Assembly (NCBI RefSeq): GCF_007644105.1
Contig: NZ_VFAC01000001.1
Location: 62,001-126,000 of the forward strand
Source: Elioraea rosea
GTDB lineage: Bacteria; Pseudomonadota; Alphaproteobacteria; Acetobacterales; Acetobacteraceae
DNA length: 64,000 nucleotides
Direction of reading: 5' to 3'
Shown here: piece after piece, positions 27,903 to 37,216 of the stretch
How the letters are laid out: each line of letters opens with the position of its first letter
Numbering within the stretch: the stretch's first letter is position 1
Translations under genes and position numbers: made by a program
Notes under the pieces: model-generated
Databases searched by the model: none
What the model was told of the DNA's origin: nothing
What the model saw: the letters and a program-made list of their open reading frames with translations, nothing else

Positions 27903-28958
27903 TCAGGCCGCCGTGCCGAGGCGCTGCCCGGCATAGCGGCGGGCGCGGATCGCCTGCCACCACGCGGCATTGTCGATGTACCAGCGGATCGTGGCCTCAA
28001 GGCCGCTTTCGAAGCTGTGCACGGGCGTCCAGCCGAGCGCGTCCATCGCCGGCTTCGCATCGATCGCGTAGCGGAAATCGTGGCCCGGACGGTCGGTCAC
28101 GAAGCTGATCAGCCGCTCGCGCGGGCCGGCGGCATCCGGCACGAGGCGATCGAGCACGGCGCAGATCGTGCGCACCACCTCGATGTTCCGCCGCTCGGCA
28201 TGCGCGCCGAGGAGATGCGTCTCGCCAGGCCTGGCGCGCCACAACGCGGCGACGAGGCCGGCGGCGTGATCGTCGACATGGATCCAGTCGCGCACGTTCT
28301 CGCCGCGGCCATAGACCGGCAGAGGCTTGCCCTCGAGCGCATTGGCGATGGTGAGCGGGATCAGCTTCTCGGGGAACTGCCAGGGCCCGTAGTTGTTGCA
28401 GGTGTTCGTCACGAACGCGGGGAAGCCGTACGTCGCGTGGAAGGCGCGCACGAGATGGTCCGACGCCGCCTTCGAGGCGGCGTAGGGGCTTCGCGGCGCA
28501 TAGGGGGTGGCGGCGGTGAACGGCGCATCGCCGGGCTCGAGATGGCCGAACACCTCGTCGGTGCTGACATGGTGGAAGCGGAACCGCTCGGCCCTCTCCT
28601 TCGGCATCGCCCGCCAGTGCGCCAGCGCGGCCTCCAGCATCGAGAGCGTGCCGGTGACGTTTGTCTGCACGAAGGCGGCCGGGCCGTCGATCGAGCGGTC
28701 GACATGGCTTTCGGCGGCCAGATGCATCACCGCATCCGGGTCGTGATCAGCGAACACCGCGCGCATCGCCACCGTATCGGCGATGTCGGCCCTGACGTGC
28801 AGGTGGCGCGGGCTCGCGCCTGCCTCCTCGATCGCCTCGGGGCTCGCGGCGTAGGTGAGGCAATCGACGTTCACGAGTTCGGCCGAGGTCGTTCGCATCA
28901 GGCGGCGGATGACGGCCGAGCCGATGAAGCCCATGCCGCCGGTGATCAGGATCTTCAT
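27903..28958 (-). CDS. rmlB: dTDP-glucose 4,6-dehydratase RmlB
   Basis: 351-residue NAD-dependent dehydratase that converts dTDP-glucose to dTDP-4-keto-6-deoxyglucose. Seen are TGGMGFIGSAV near 6-16, HLAAESHVDRSIDGP near 80, the STDEVFG active-site Thr-Asp-Glu near 130, Y-A-A-S-K near 161-165 and NNYGPWQFPEKLIPL. ATG 28958 is the family start; upstream in-frame sequence is not. First gene of the dTDP-sugar operon, divergent from the acyl-ligase gene across a 166-bp gap in which no clear promoter was seen. Confidence 0.95.
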   Translation of the reverse strand: MKILITGGMGFIGSAVIRRLMRTTSAELVNVDCLTYAASPEAIEEAGASPRHLHVRADIADTVAMRAVFADHDPDAVMHLAAESHVDRSIDGPAAFVQTNVTGTLSMLEAALAHWRAMPKERAERFRFHHVSTDEVFGHLEPGDAPFTAATPYAPRSPYAASKAASDHLVRAFHATYGFPAFVTNTCNNYGPWQFPEKLIPLTIANALEGKPLPVYGRGENVRDWIHVDDHAAGLVAALWRARPGETHLLGAHAERRNIEVVRTICAVLDRLVPDAAGPRERLISFVTDRPGHDFRYAIDAKPAMDALGWTPVHSFESGLEATIRWYIDNAAWWQAIRARRYAGQRLGTAA

Positions 28959-29124
28959 GATGGGCAAGCGTGGCCACGCTTCGTGGCGGGGCGCAAGCGG
29001 GGCCGTGGCGGAACCGTGGCGACCCATGCCCGGCGCGCAAGGCCGCCTCTCCTGCGCGCCTGACTGGAACGTCAGCCCCTCCCCGCTTCGCCTCGCCGGC
29101 GCAGGTCGCCATATTGTCCTGGCA

Positions 29125-31734
29125 ATGCAGGATGCGAGCACGCTGCGCACGACGCGCGACCTCGTCGAGGCCCTGGCCGGGCGCGGCGACCACCCAGCCC
29201 TCCTCTCCGTCCGCGGCGGCGAGCCGCACGCCCTCGCCTACGCCGAGCTGTCGCGCCGCGCTCTGGCGCTCGCGGGCTCGCTCGCAGCGCGCGGCCTCAG
29301 CCGCGGCGGCCGGGCGATCCTGTTCGGCGCACCGGGGGCGGACTGGATCATCGTCCGCCTTGCCCTCGGAGCGCTCGGCGCCGTCGCGGTCGCCTTCGAC
29401 GAGACGACCTCGGATGCCGAGCTCGCCCTGCTCGTTCCGGCCTCCGAGGCGCGCCTCGCCTTCACGGACGCCGCCTTCGCCCCGCGGCTCGTCGCGGTCG
29501 ATCCCGGGCTCGCGATCGCCACGCTCGACGAGGCGGAGGGCCTGCCGCGGTGGTCCGACTGGGCGGCAGGCGAGACCGCGCCGCTGCCGGAGATCGACGA
29601 GCAGGACCCGACCATGCTGGTCACGACCAGCGGCACGACCGGCACGCCCAAGGCCTTCCTGCTCACCCACGCGAACATCTTCCACAACGTCCGCGCCATC
29701 GCCGGCCAGGGCATCATCAAGGCGCGCGACCGTGCGCTGCTGCCGCTGCCGCTGCATCACGTCTATCCGCTGACCGTGGGCGTGCTCACCCCGCTCGCGA
29801 CCGGCGCGACGGTGGTGCTGCCCGAAGGGGTCACCGGGCCGCTGCTGGTCGCAGCGCTGAAGGCCGGGCGCTGCACGGCGATGGCGGCGGTGCCGCGGCT
29901 CTACGGCGCGCTGCTCGCAGGGCTGATGGGGCGCGTCGCTGCGCAGCCCCTGCCGAAGCGGCTCGCCTTCCGCGCGCTGTTCTCGCTCTCTCTCTTCCTG
30001 CGCCGGCGCTTCGGGCTGCGCGTCGGCAAGCGGCTGTTCGGTTCGCTCCACCGCAACCTCGCGCCCGACCTCTGGCTGATGGCGTCGGGCGGGGCGGCGT
30101 TCGACGCAGAGACGATCTGGCCGCTCGAGGCGCTCGGCTGGCAGGTGCTCTCCGGCTGGGGGCTTGCCGAGACCGCCTCGATCCTGACCAACAACCACAA
30201 GGACCGCGCCCGCATCGGCGCCGAGGGCTTCCCTCTTCCCGGCATAGCGCTCCGCGTCGCCGAACCGAACAGCGAGGGCATCGGCGAGCTCCAGGCGCGT
30301 GGCCCCTCCGTGTTCGCGGGCTATCTCGACAATGACGAGGCGAACGCGGCGGCATTCACGGAGGATGGCTGGTTCCGCTCGGGCGATCTCGGCTTCATCG
30401 ACGCGGACGGCTACGTCCACATCTCCGGGCGGGTGAAGGAGATGATCGTCCTCGGCGGCGGCAAGAACATCTTCCCCGAGGAGGCCGAGAAGCTCTACCT
30501 CGAGGATCCTGCCATCGCGGAGATCGCGCTGTTCGAGCAGCGCGGCGCGCTTCTCGCGCTCGTGGTGCCGGACGAGGCAGCGATCGCCGCCTCCGGCACG
30601 CCGCGCATCGAGGATGCCGTGCGCGTCGCGCTCACCTCCGTCGGCCATCGACTGCCGACCTGGAAGAGGCTCGCGGGCTTCGCCATCACGCGCCAGAAGC
30701 TGCCGCGGACGCGCCTTGGCAAGGTGCAGCGCTTCCTGCTGCCGAAGCTCTACGAGGATGCCGCCGCGGGCCGCGCCCCGGCGAAGGCGGAGCTCTCGGA
30801 GGAGGAGCGCGCGCTGATCGCCACGCCGCCTGCCGATGCGCTGTGGGCGCTGCTGAAGGAGCGTTTCCCCGGCAAGGTCGTTTCGCCCGCGCAGTCGCCG
30901 CAGCTCGATCTCGGGCTCGACAGCCTCGGCATGCTGTCGCTCGCGATGGAGATCGAGGCGCGGCTCGGCGTGTCGCTCGGCGAGGAGGAGCTCGGCTCGG
31001 TCGGCACGATCGAGGACCTGCTGCGCCTCGTCATCGACCGCCCGGCATCCGCGCCCGCGCAGGCCGCCCCGCCCGACTTCTCCTGGCTCGACGAACCTGG
31101 CCTCTGGCCGCGCCTCGCCGGCCGCGTGCTCGCCGGCGTCAACCGGGGCCTCATGGCGGTGATGTTCCGGCTGCGCGCGGAGGGCCGGCAGAACATTCCC
31201 GATGGCCCGGTCATCATCGCCGCCAACCACCTCTCCGACATCGACCCGCCGATCATCGCCGCCGCCCTGCCCGGGCGGGCGCTGCGCAGGGTGCGCTGGT
31301 CGGGAGACCGGGCGAGGCTGTTCGGCTCGGGGCTCGGCCGCTTCCTCGCCCGTGCCGCGCGCATCTTCCCCGTCGATGAGCGCGCACCGGGCGCGACGCT
31401 CGCCTATGGCCGCGAGGCGCTTGCGCGGGGAGACTGCCTCGTCTGGTTCCCGGAGAGCTGGCGGAGCCCGGACGGCACCGTCCAGCGCTTCCTTCCCGGC
31501 ATCGGCGAGCTGGTGCGCGCGACCGGCGCGACGGTGGTTCCGGCCCGGATCATCGGCACCTTCGAGGCGATGCCGCGCACGGCGAGGTTTCCCAGGCCCC
31601 ACCCGGTGCGGGTCGTGTTCGGCCCGCCGATCGCTGCCGCGGAACTCACGGCGGGGGCGGCGGACGCGGCAGCAATCGCCGCCCGGGTGCGCGAGGCGGT
31701 CGCTGCCCTCGGCCGGGCCGAGCCGGCGTCCTAG
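29125..31734 (+). CDS. Fusion protein: AMP-binding acyl ligase - acyl carrier domain - PlsC-type acyltransferase
   Basis: 869 residues, three domains. Residues about 10-520: adenylate-forming ligase with TTSGTTGTPKAF (166-178), the GWGLAETAS block near 345, SGDLGF near 425 and the Lys-containing C-terminal subdomain (PRTRLGKVQRF). Residues about 560-640: phosphopantetheine carrier with LGLDSLGML (Ser near 598). Residues about 670-865: LPLAT/PlsC with NHLSDID (H-x4-D) near 700 and FPESWRSPDG near 775, in place of the usual FPEGTRS. It probably activates a fatty acid, loads its own carrier domain and acylates a lysophospholipid or glycerol phosphate, like a three-domain relative of Aas. ATG 29125 is chosen. 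Confidence 0.88.
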   Translation: MQDASTLRTTRDLVEALAGRGDHPALLSVRGGEPHALAYAELSRRALALAGSLAARGLSRGGRAILFGAPGADWIIVRLALGALGAVAVAFDETTSDAELALLVPASEARLAFTDAAFAPRLVAVDPGLAIATLDEAEGLPRWSDWAAGETAPLPEIDEQDPTMLVTTSGTTGTPKAFLLTHANIFHNVRAIAGQGIIKARDRALLPLPLHHVYPLTVGVLTPLATGATVVLPEGVTGPLLVAALKAGRCTAMAAVPRLYGALLAGLMGRVAAQPLPKRLAFRALFSLSLFLRRRFGLRVGKRLFGSLHRNLAPDLWLMASGGAAFDAETIWPLEALGWQVLSGWGLAETASILTNNHKDRARIGAEGFPLPGIALRVAEPNSEGIGELQARGPSVFAGYLDNDEANAAAFTEDGWFRSGDLGFIDADGYVHISGRVKEMIVLGGGKNIFPEEAEKLYLEDPAIAEIALFEQRGALLALVVPDEAAIAASGTPRIEDAVRVALTSVGHRLPTWKRLAGFAITRQKLPRTRLGKVQRFLLPKLYEDAAAGRAPAKAELSEEERALIATPPADALWALLKERFPGKVVSPAQSPQLDLGLDSLGMLSLAMEIEARLGVSLGEEELGSVGTIEDLLRLVIDRPASAPAQAAPPDFSWLDEPGLWPRLAGRVLAGVNRGLMAVMFRLRAEGRQNIPDGPVIIAANHLSDIDPPIIAAALPGRALRRVRWSGDRARLFGSGLGRFLARAARIFPVDERAPGATLAYGREALARGDCLVWFPESWRSPDGTVQRFLPGIGELVRATGATVVPARIIGTFEAMPRTARFPRPHPVRVVFGPPIAAAELTAGAADAAAIAARVREAVAALGRAEPAS

Positions 31735-31800
31735 CCGGGGGTGCTTGACGGCGCGCTACGCCTCCCCCTTCTCTCTGCCGCGCCGCAACAGGAGCCCCGG

Positions 31801-32421
31801 ATGGACCGCACCATCGACGCCGTGATCTTCGACCTCGGCGGCGTGCTGATCGACTGGAACCCCCGCCATCTCTACCGCAAGCTGTTCGAGGACGAGGCGG
31901 AGATGGAGGCCTTCCTGCGCGAGGTGTGCGCGCCTGCCTGGAACCTTGAGCAGGATCGCGGCCGCCCCTGGGCACAGGCGATCGCCGAGCTTTCCGCCGT
32001 CCACCCCGACAAGGCGGAGCTGATCGCCGCCTATCGCGGCCGATGGATGGAGATGCTCGCCGGCCCCATCGCCGGCACCGTCGCGATCCTCGAGAGGCTG
32101 CACGAGGCCGGCGTGCCGCTCTACGCGCTCACCAACTGGTCCGCCGAGACCTTCCCGATCGCAGAGGAGCTGTACGGCTTCCTCGGCCGGTTCCGCGGCG
32201 TCGTCGTCTCAGGACGCATCGGCCTCGTGAAGCCGGATGCGGCGATCTACACCCACACGATCGAGCGCTTCGGCGTCACGCCGGAGCGGACGGTGTTCAT
32301 CGACGACAGCGCGAAGAACGTCGCCGGCGCCGCGGCCACGGGGCTGCGCGCCGTGCACTACACCGGGCCCGATGCGCTCGCGCGTGACCTCGCCGCGCTC
32401 GGCCTTCCCGTGGCGGCCTGA
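31801..32421 (+). CDS. HAD superfamily phosphatase, YihX-like
   Basis: 206-residue HAD-IA hydrolase. Motif I is FDLGGVLIDW with D11 as nucleophile and Gly in place of the second Asp, as in YihX-type sugar-phosphate phosphatases. Motif II is ALTNWS near 112, Lys in GLVKPD near 141 and motif III FIDDSAKNV near 165. The cap is a small helical insert after motif I. The ATG at 31801 is preferred over a GTG at 31741 because homology starts there. Substrate unknown. Confidence 0.88.
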   Translation: MDRTIDAVIFDLGGVLIDWNPRHLYRKLFEDEAEMEAFLREVCAPAWNLEQDRGRPWAQAIAELSAVHPDKAELIAAYRGRWMEMLAGPIAGTVAILERLHEAGVPLYALTNWSAETFPIAEELYGFLGRFRGVVVSGRIGLVKPDAAIYTHTIERFGVTPERTVFIDDSAKNVAGAAATGLRAVHYTGPDALARDLAALGLPVAA

Positions 32422-32435
32422 GCGGGAAGCGGGGC

Positions 32436-32978
32436 ATGAACGCACTGCAGAAGATCATCGAGCGCACGATCCTCGCGAGCCGCTACGTGCTCGTGGTGTT
32501 CTACATCGGCCTCGCCTTCGCGCTGGTGATCTTCGCGGGGCAGTTCGTCCTCAAGATCGTCGACATCACGCTGAAATTCCCGAGCGCCGACGAGACGGCC
32601 GTGCTGCTCGCGATGCTGCAGCTCATCGACAAGGCCCTCGTGGCGGGCCTCGTCGTCATGGTCATGCTGTCGAGCTACGACAATTTCGTCTCCCGCCTCG
32701 ACAGCGGCGATGGCGACACGCCGCGCATCACCTGGATCAGCCAGCTCGATCCCGGAAGCCTGAAGATCAAGGTCGCCTCCGCGATCGTCGCGATCAGCTC
32801 CATCCACCTCCTGCAGATCTTCATGAACGCGACGAACGTGACGAACGACGACATCTACTGGAAGGTCGTCATCCACATCGTGTTCATCTTCTCTGCGCTT
32901 TTCCTTGGCGTGCTCGACAGGCTCACGGTGATCTGGCCGGCGAAGTCCAAGGACAAGGAGCCGCCGCCGCGCCTCTAA
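32436..32978 (+). CDS. UPF0114 family membrane protein (YqhA-like)
   Basis: 180-residue inner-membrane protein with about four helices. It matches the YqhA/TIGR00645 pattern: ERTILASRYVLVVFYIGLA at the start, LIDKALVAGLVVMVMLSSYDNFVSRL near 63-90 and KVASAIVAISSIHLLQIFMN. It follows the HAD gene by 14 bases and may be co-transcribed. Function unknown. Confidence 0.9.
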   Translation: MNALQKIIERTILASRYVLVVFYIGLAFALVIFAGQFVLKIVDITLKFPSADETAVLLAMLQLIDKALVAGLVVMVMLSSYDNFVSRLDSGDGDTPRITWISQLDPGSLKIKVASAIVAISSIHLLQIFMNATNVTNDDIYWKVVIHIVFIFSALFLGVLDRLTVIWPAKSKDKEPPPRL

Positions 32979-32988
32979 CGCGCAGCCC

Positions 32989-33342
32989 TCAGCCCTTGAG
33001 CGCGGCCGTGACGATGATCTCCACCTTCCAGCGCGGGTCGACGAGCTTGCCCTCGATGGTCGCGCGCGCTGGCGGGTGCTCCTTGTCCACCCACGCATCC
33101 CAGGCCGCGTTCATTGCCGCTGCGTCGCGGATGTCGGCAAGCACGACGAGCGCCTGGATGATGTGGCGCCTGTCCGACCCCGCGCGCTCGAGGAGCTCGT
33201 CGATCTGCGCAAGCACGCTCGCCGTCTGCGCCGCCGCGTCCGCCGTCGGGTCCTCGGGGATCTGGCCCGCCAGGTAGACGGTGTTGCCGTGCACCACCGC
33301 ATTGCAGAGCCGGCCGTTCTCGATGTCGATGCGCCGCAGCAT
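32989..33342 (-). CDS. RidA family protein, YoaB-like subgroup
   Basis: 117-residue Rid-fold trimeric protein. The N-terminal RRIDIENGRLCNAVVHGNTVYLAGQIPED and AAMNAAWDAWVDKEHPPAR match the YoaB branch. The arginine that defines imine-hydrolysing RidA is not in its usual place: the C-terminal strand reads KLVDPRWKVEIIVTA. So deaminase activity cannot be assumed. It converges on the UPF0114 gene with 10 bases between stops. Confidence 0.85.
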   Translation of the reverse strand: MLRRIDIENGRLCNAVVHGNTVYLAGQIPEDPTADAAAQTASVLAQIDELLERAGSDRRHIIQALVVLADIRDAAAMNAAWDAWVDKEHPPARATIEGKLVDPRWKVEIIVTAALKG

Positions 33343-33388
33343 CCATCCCTCCTCGTGTCGATTCGCGCCGGGATGGTAGCGTGCGTGG

Positions 33389-34642
33389 ATGAATGACGCG
33401 CCCTCCCTTCCCGTCGGGCTCGCACTCGCCCTGGGCCTGGGCTTCTTCCTCGGCCTCGCCTACGAGGAGCATTACGGGCAGGACAATGTCCGCCGCCCGG
33501 GCGGGATCAGGACGTTCCCCACCCTGTCCCTGACCGGCGCGGTGCTCTGGCTTCTCGAGCCGGCGCAGGGGCTCGCCTTCCTCGCCTTCCTGCTCTTCGT
33601 CGCGGCCTCCGGCCTGCTCTACTGGCGCGCCTGGCTCGGCCTCCAGGCGGGCGGGCAGACCATGCTGCGCGGCGGGCTGATGGTTCCGGCCTGCGCGATG
33701 ACGGCCGCGGCGATCGGCCCCGCCTCGGTCTCGCTCCCCTCATGGATCCCCGTCGGGCTCACCATGGCCGTGGTGCTGCTGATCCGCGCGCGAACCTCGC
33801 TGCACGCGCTTGCCGCGAAGCTGCCAGGCGAGGAGATCACCACCGCGGCCCGGTTCCTCGTGCTTGCAGGCGTCATCCTTCCCGTGCTGCCGCGGGAGCC
33901 GATCGCCGCTTGGCTGCCGGTGACGCCGTTCCAGGTCTGGCTCGCGGTCGTTGCGATGTCAGCGATCTCCTGGGGCACCTACCTGCTGCAGCGCTACGTC
34001 TCGCGCGGGCACGGAACGTTGATCGGCGCGCTGCTCGGGGGGCTCTGGTCGTCGACGGCGGTGACGGTGGCGCTCGCGCGCGACCTGCGCGGGGCGGAGA
34101 CGCGGCAGCCCGCGATCGAGGCGGGTATAGTCGCAGCCACCGCGGTGATGTTCGTCCGCGTCGGCGTCGTCGCCGGCGTGTTCAACCCTGGCCTCGGGCT
34201 TGCGCTCGCGCCGTGGCTTGCCGGGTTCTCGGTTGCCGCCGGCCTGGCGGCCGGGGCGATGCTGCTCGCGGGACGCGGCCCGGGCCCGGAAGCGCCGCTG
34301 CCATCCGGCAACCCGCTGCGCATCCCCTCGGCGCTTGCGTTCGCCGCCCTCTTCATCGCCATCTCGGCAGCGATGGCGCTGCTCGGGGGGCGCTTCGGCA
34401 CCGCCGGGGTGTATGCTGTCGGCGCCATCGTGGGCCTGGGCGACCTCGATGCGTTCACGATCAACCTCGCGACGACGCCACAGCCTGGCGCGGTGGGGGC
34501 GATCCTGCTTGCCTGCGCGAGCAACAACGCGGTGAAGGGCGGCTACGCCCTCGCCTTCGGCGGCAGTCGCGGCGCGTGGCCTGGCCTTGCCCTCGCCGCG
34601 CTTTCGATCGCCGGTCTCGCCGTTGCGTTGGCGATCCGCTGA
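33389..34642 (+). CDS. DUF4010/MgtC-like membrane protein
   Basis: 417-residue, very hydrophobic protein with about 11-12 membrane helices. The N-terminal LALGLGFFLGLAYEEHY resembles the MgtC/SapB module, and the C-terminal half with GLGDLDAFTINLA and SNNAVKGGYALAFG is the DUF4010 signature. Such proteins are annotated as possible Mg2+/metal-related membrane proteins, but no activity is established. The stop lies 3 bases from the convergent zinc-binding protein stop. Confidence 0.85.
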   Translation: MNDAPSLPVGLALALGLGFFLGLAYEEHYGQDNVRRPGGIRTFPTLSLTGAVLWLLEPAQGLAFLAFLLFVAASGLLYWRAWLGLQAGGQTMLRGGLMVPACAMTAAAIGPASVSLPSWIPVGLTMAVVLLIRARTSLHALAAKLPGEEITTAARFLVLAGVILPVLPREPIAAWLPVTPFQVWLAVVAMSAISWGTYLLQRYVSRGHGTLIGALLGGLWSSTAVTVALARDLRGAETRQPAIEAGIVAATAVMFVRVGVVAGVFNPGLGLALAPWLAGFSVAAGLAAGAMLLAGRGPGPEAPLPSGNPLRIPSALAFAALFIAISAAMALLGGRFGTAGVYAVGAIVGLGDLDAFTINLATTPQPGAVGAILLACASNNAVKGGYALAFGGSRGAWPGLALAALSIAGLAVALAIR

Positions 34643-34645
34643 GCC

Positions 34646-35572
34646 TCAGGCCGCGAGGGCTTCGGCCATCATGCGCGTGTTGTGGCGGATCATCTCGACA
34701 TAGCTCGGCGCAGGCCCGTCGGTGCGGCTCAGCGCATCGGCGTAGAGCTTGCCGCCGATGCGCGCGCCGCTCTCGGCCGCGACCTGCTCGAGAACGCGCG
34801 GGTTCGCGCCGCCCTCGATGAACAGCGCAGCGATGCGCTCGCGCCTTATCTGCTGCACGAGCCGCGCGATGGCCTGCGCCGAAGGCTCGCCGCGGGTCGA
34901 GATGCCCTGCGGGCTCAGGAAATCGATGCCGTAGCGCGCGCCGAAATAGCCGAACGCGTCGTGGCTCGTCACGATCCGCCGCCGCGCGCGCGGGATCGTC
35001 GCGAACTGTGCCTCGACCCAGGCGTCGAGCGCCTCGAGCGTGGCGATGTAGCGCGCCGCCGCCATGCGGTAGGCCTCCGCCGCCTCGCGGTCGGCTACGG
35101 CGAGGCCCTCTGCGATGGTCCGCACCATCGCCTGGGCCCGGCGCGGGTCCTGCCACACATGCGGGTCGGCGTCGTCATGGGCATGGCCGTGCCCGTGGCC
35201 GTGCGAACCACCCTGGGCCTTGATCGTGGCGATGCCGCGGCTTGCCACGATCTCCGTGCCCCGGAAGCCCGAGGCGCGGATCAGCCGCGGCATCCACCCC
35301 TCGAAGCCGAGCCCGTTCAGCACCACGAACCGGGCCCGGGAAAGCTTCTGCGCATCCGAGGGCGCAGGTGAGAAGGCATGCGCATCCGCCTCCGGCCCGA
35401 CGATCGTCTCGAGGGTCAGGAAGTTGCCGCCGATCTCGCGCAGGAAGTCGCCGAGGATCGAGAAGGAGGCGACCGTCGGGCGCGGGTCGAGCGCGCGCGC
35501 GGTCCGGGCCGATACGAAGGGCGCCGCCAGAAGCGGGGCGGCGAGAACTGCGCGGCGTGCAATGCGGTGCAT
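34646..35572 (-). CDS. Zinc-type metal ABC transporter substrate-binding protein (ZnuA-like)
   Basis: 308-residue periplasmic receptor of the cluster A-I (ZnuA/TroA) family. Signal peptide about 1-28 with an RR near the start. Metal ligands are suggested by DAHAFSPAPSD near 61-70, the ADPHVWQDPR block after the loop and SHDAFGYFGARYG near 200. Between them is a His/Asp-rich loop (HGHGHGHAHDDAD, about 122-135) typical of zinc rather than manganese receptors. Last gene of the Zur-boxed operon, 10 bases after the permease stop. Confidence 0.93.
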   Translation of the reverse strand: MHRIARRAVLAAPLLAAPFVSARTARALDPRPTVASFSILGDFLREIGGNFLTLETIVGPEADAHAFSPAPSDAQKLSRARFVVLNGLGFEGWMPRLIRASGFRGTEIVASRGIATIKAQGGSHGHGHGHAHDDADPHVWQDPRRAQAMVRTIAEGLAVADREAAEAYRMAAARYIATLEALDAWVEAQFATIPRARRRIVTSHDAFGYFGARYGIDFLSPQGISTRGEPSAQAIARLVQQIRRERIAALFIEGGANPRVLEQVAAESGARIGGKLYADALSRTDGPAPSYVEMIRHNTRMMAEALAA

Positions 35573-35582
35573 GGCTGACCTC

Positions 35583-36440
35583 CTATCCTGCAAGATGCGG
35601 GCGGCGCGCCCATCGGCGGAGAAGCGACCCTTGCGGCCCCGCTGCAAGCCCGAGCGCCCAGATCGCGCCGGCAGCGAGGACGATGGCAGGGCCCGTCGGC
35701 AGGTCCGCGTGGAAGGACACGAGCAGCCCCGCCACGGAGGCGGCCGAGGCCGCGAGCACCGCCGCGACCACCTGCCCGCCAACGGAGCCTGACCAGAACC
35801 GCGCGCCCGTCGCGGGCAGCATCATCAGCCCGACCGCCATGAGCGTGCCGAGCGCATGGAAGGCGGCGACGAGGTTCAGCACGACCAGCGCAAGGAAGGC
35901 GAGATGCCACGCCGCGCCGCCGCCGCCGGCATGGCGGAGGAAGCCTGGGTCGAACGTCTCGGCGACGAGCGGGCGCCACATCAGCGCCAGCGCCACGAGC
36001 GTCACCGTCGTGACCGAGGCCATGAACAGGAGCGCCCCGTCATCCACGCCGAGGGCCGCGCCGAACAGCAGGTCGAGCAGGTCGACGCCGCTTCCGCTCA
36101 TCGAGACGAGCACGACGCCGAGCGCGAGCGCCACCAGGTAGAACCCCGCGAGCGAGGCATCCTCACGCAGGCCCGTGCCGCGGGACGCGAGGCCGGCGGC
36201 GACGACGATGGCAAGCCCCGCCAGCACTCCGCCCACGCTCATCGCGACGAGGCTCAGGCCGCCGACCATCGCGCCGAGCGCGACGCCTGGCAGGATCGCA
36301 TGGCCGAGGGCATCGCCGATCAGCGACAGCCGCCTGAGCACGAGGAACACGCCGAGCGGCGGTGCAGCAAGAGACAGCGCGAGACAGCCGACGAGCGCGC
36401 GCCGCATGAAGGCGTAGTCGAGGAACGGATCGAGCAGCAT
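35583..36440 (-). CDS. Metal ABC transporter permease (ZnuB-like)
   Basis: 285-residue ABC-3 family inner-membrane permease with about eight helices. It has the conserved RRLSLIGDALGHAILPGVALG near 36-56 that contacts the ATPase, DLLFGAALGV, and the C-terminal GLLVSFHADLPTGPAIVLAAG. ATG 36440 (MLLDPFLDYAFM) is the family start; the upstream frame is not hydrophobic. It lies 20 bases after the ATPase gene and completes a zinc importer. Confidence 0.93.
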   Translation of the reverse strand: MLLDPFLDYAFMRRALVGCLALSLAAPPLGVFLVLRRLSLIGDALGHAILPGVALGAMVGGLSLVAMSVGGVLAGLAIVVAAGLASRGTGLREDASLAGFYLVALALGVVLVSMSGSGVDLLDLLFGAALGVDDGALLFMASVTTVTLVALALMWRPLVAETFDPGFLRHAGGGGAAWHLAFLALVVLNLVAAFHALGTLMAVGLMMLPATGARFWSGSVGGQVVAAVLAASAASVAGLLVSFHADLPTGPAIVLAAGAIWALGLAAGPQGSLLRRWARRPHLAG

Positions 36441-36460
36441 CGCCGCCTCCAACCGCGCGC

Positions 36461-37216
36461 TCAGGCAGCGCGGGCGCAGATCTCCGCGTCGTCTGCCCAG
36501 GCCTCTGCCATCATCCGCGCGCGCAGCGCATTGGCCGGCACCAGCACCTCTGCCGTCGGGCCCCAGGCGATGGCCTCGCGGGCGAGCAGGAGCGTCTCGG
36601 GAAAATGCGTGCGCACGAGGTCGTGGTCGTGCAGCACGGCGATGACGCTGCGCCCCTCGCCATGCCAGCGCGCGACGACTCGAAGCAGGTCGGCGGTGGT
36701 CCTCGCGTCGATCGCCGTGAAGGGCTCGTCGAGCACAATCACGGGGCAGTCCTGCAGGAGCATCCGCGCGAACAGGACGCGCTGGAACTGCCCGGCAGAG
36801 AGGCTGGCGATCTGACGCGTCTCGAACCCGGTGAGGCCGACGGCGGCCAGCGCCGCTTCCGCCTCCCGGCGCATTGCGCCGCCGATGCGCCGGAATAGCC
36901 CCGCGCGGCGCCAATGCCCCATCATCACGACCTCGAGGGCGGAGATGGGAAAGGACCGGTCGAGCGCCGCCTGCTGCGGCAGGTAGGCGATGTCGGAGGC
37001 GGCGATGCCGCCGCGGTCGATGCGGCCGCCGTCGATCCTGGCCTCGCCGGTCACGGCGCGGAGAAGGCTCGTCTTGCCCGCCCCGTTCGGGCCGACGATG
37101 GCGGTGAGACTGCCTGCGCCGAACGTCCCGCTGACATGGTGCACGGCGGGGTGCCGGTCATACGCCACCGTCAGCCCCTCGAGGATGATCGCCGGCGCGG
37201 GAGGGGAGCGCTGCAT
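36461..37216 (-). CDS. Metal ABC transporter ATP-binding protein (ZnuC-like)
   Basis: 251-residue ATPase. Walker A GPNGAGKTSL (about 42-51), Q-loop YLPQQAALDRSFPIS with the D-R-x-F-P-I hallmark of metal importers, signature LSAGQFQRV, Walker B VIVLDEPFTAID and His-switch HDHD. ATG 37216 shares one base with the stop of the 42-residue leader gene (TGATG). The longer frame reads through that small gene in another frame and is not real. Confidence 0.94.
   Translation of the reverse strand: MQRSPPAPAIILEGLTVAYDRHPAVHHVSGTFGAGSLTAIVGPNGAGKTSLLRAVTGEARIDGGRIDRGGIAASDIAYLPQQAALDRSFPISALEVVMMGHWRRAGLFRRIGGAMRREAEAALAAVGLTGFETRQIASLSAGQFQRVLFARMLLQDCPVIVLDEPFTAIDARTTADLLRVVARWHGEGRSVIAVLHDHDLVRTHFPETLLLAREAIAWGPTAEVLVPANALRARMMAEAWADDAEICARAA

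Noticed and set aside
28747-31602. 951-codon minus-strand frame opposite the acyl-ligase fusion
   Set aside because: Low-complexity Arg/Glu-rich translation without domains; the opposite strand has clear conserved motifs throughout.
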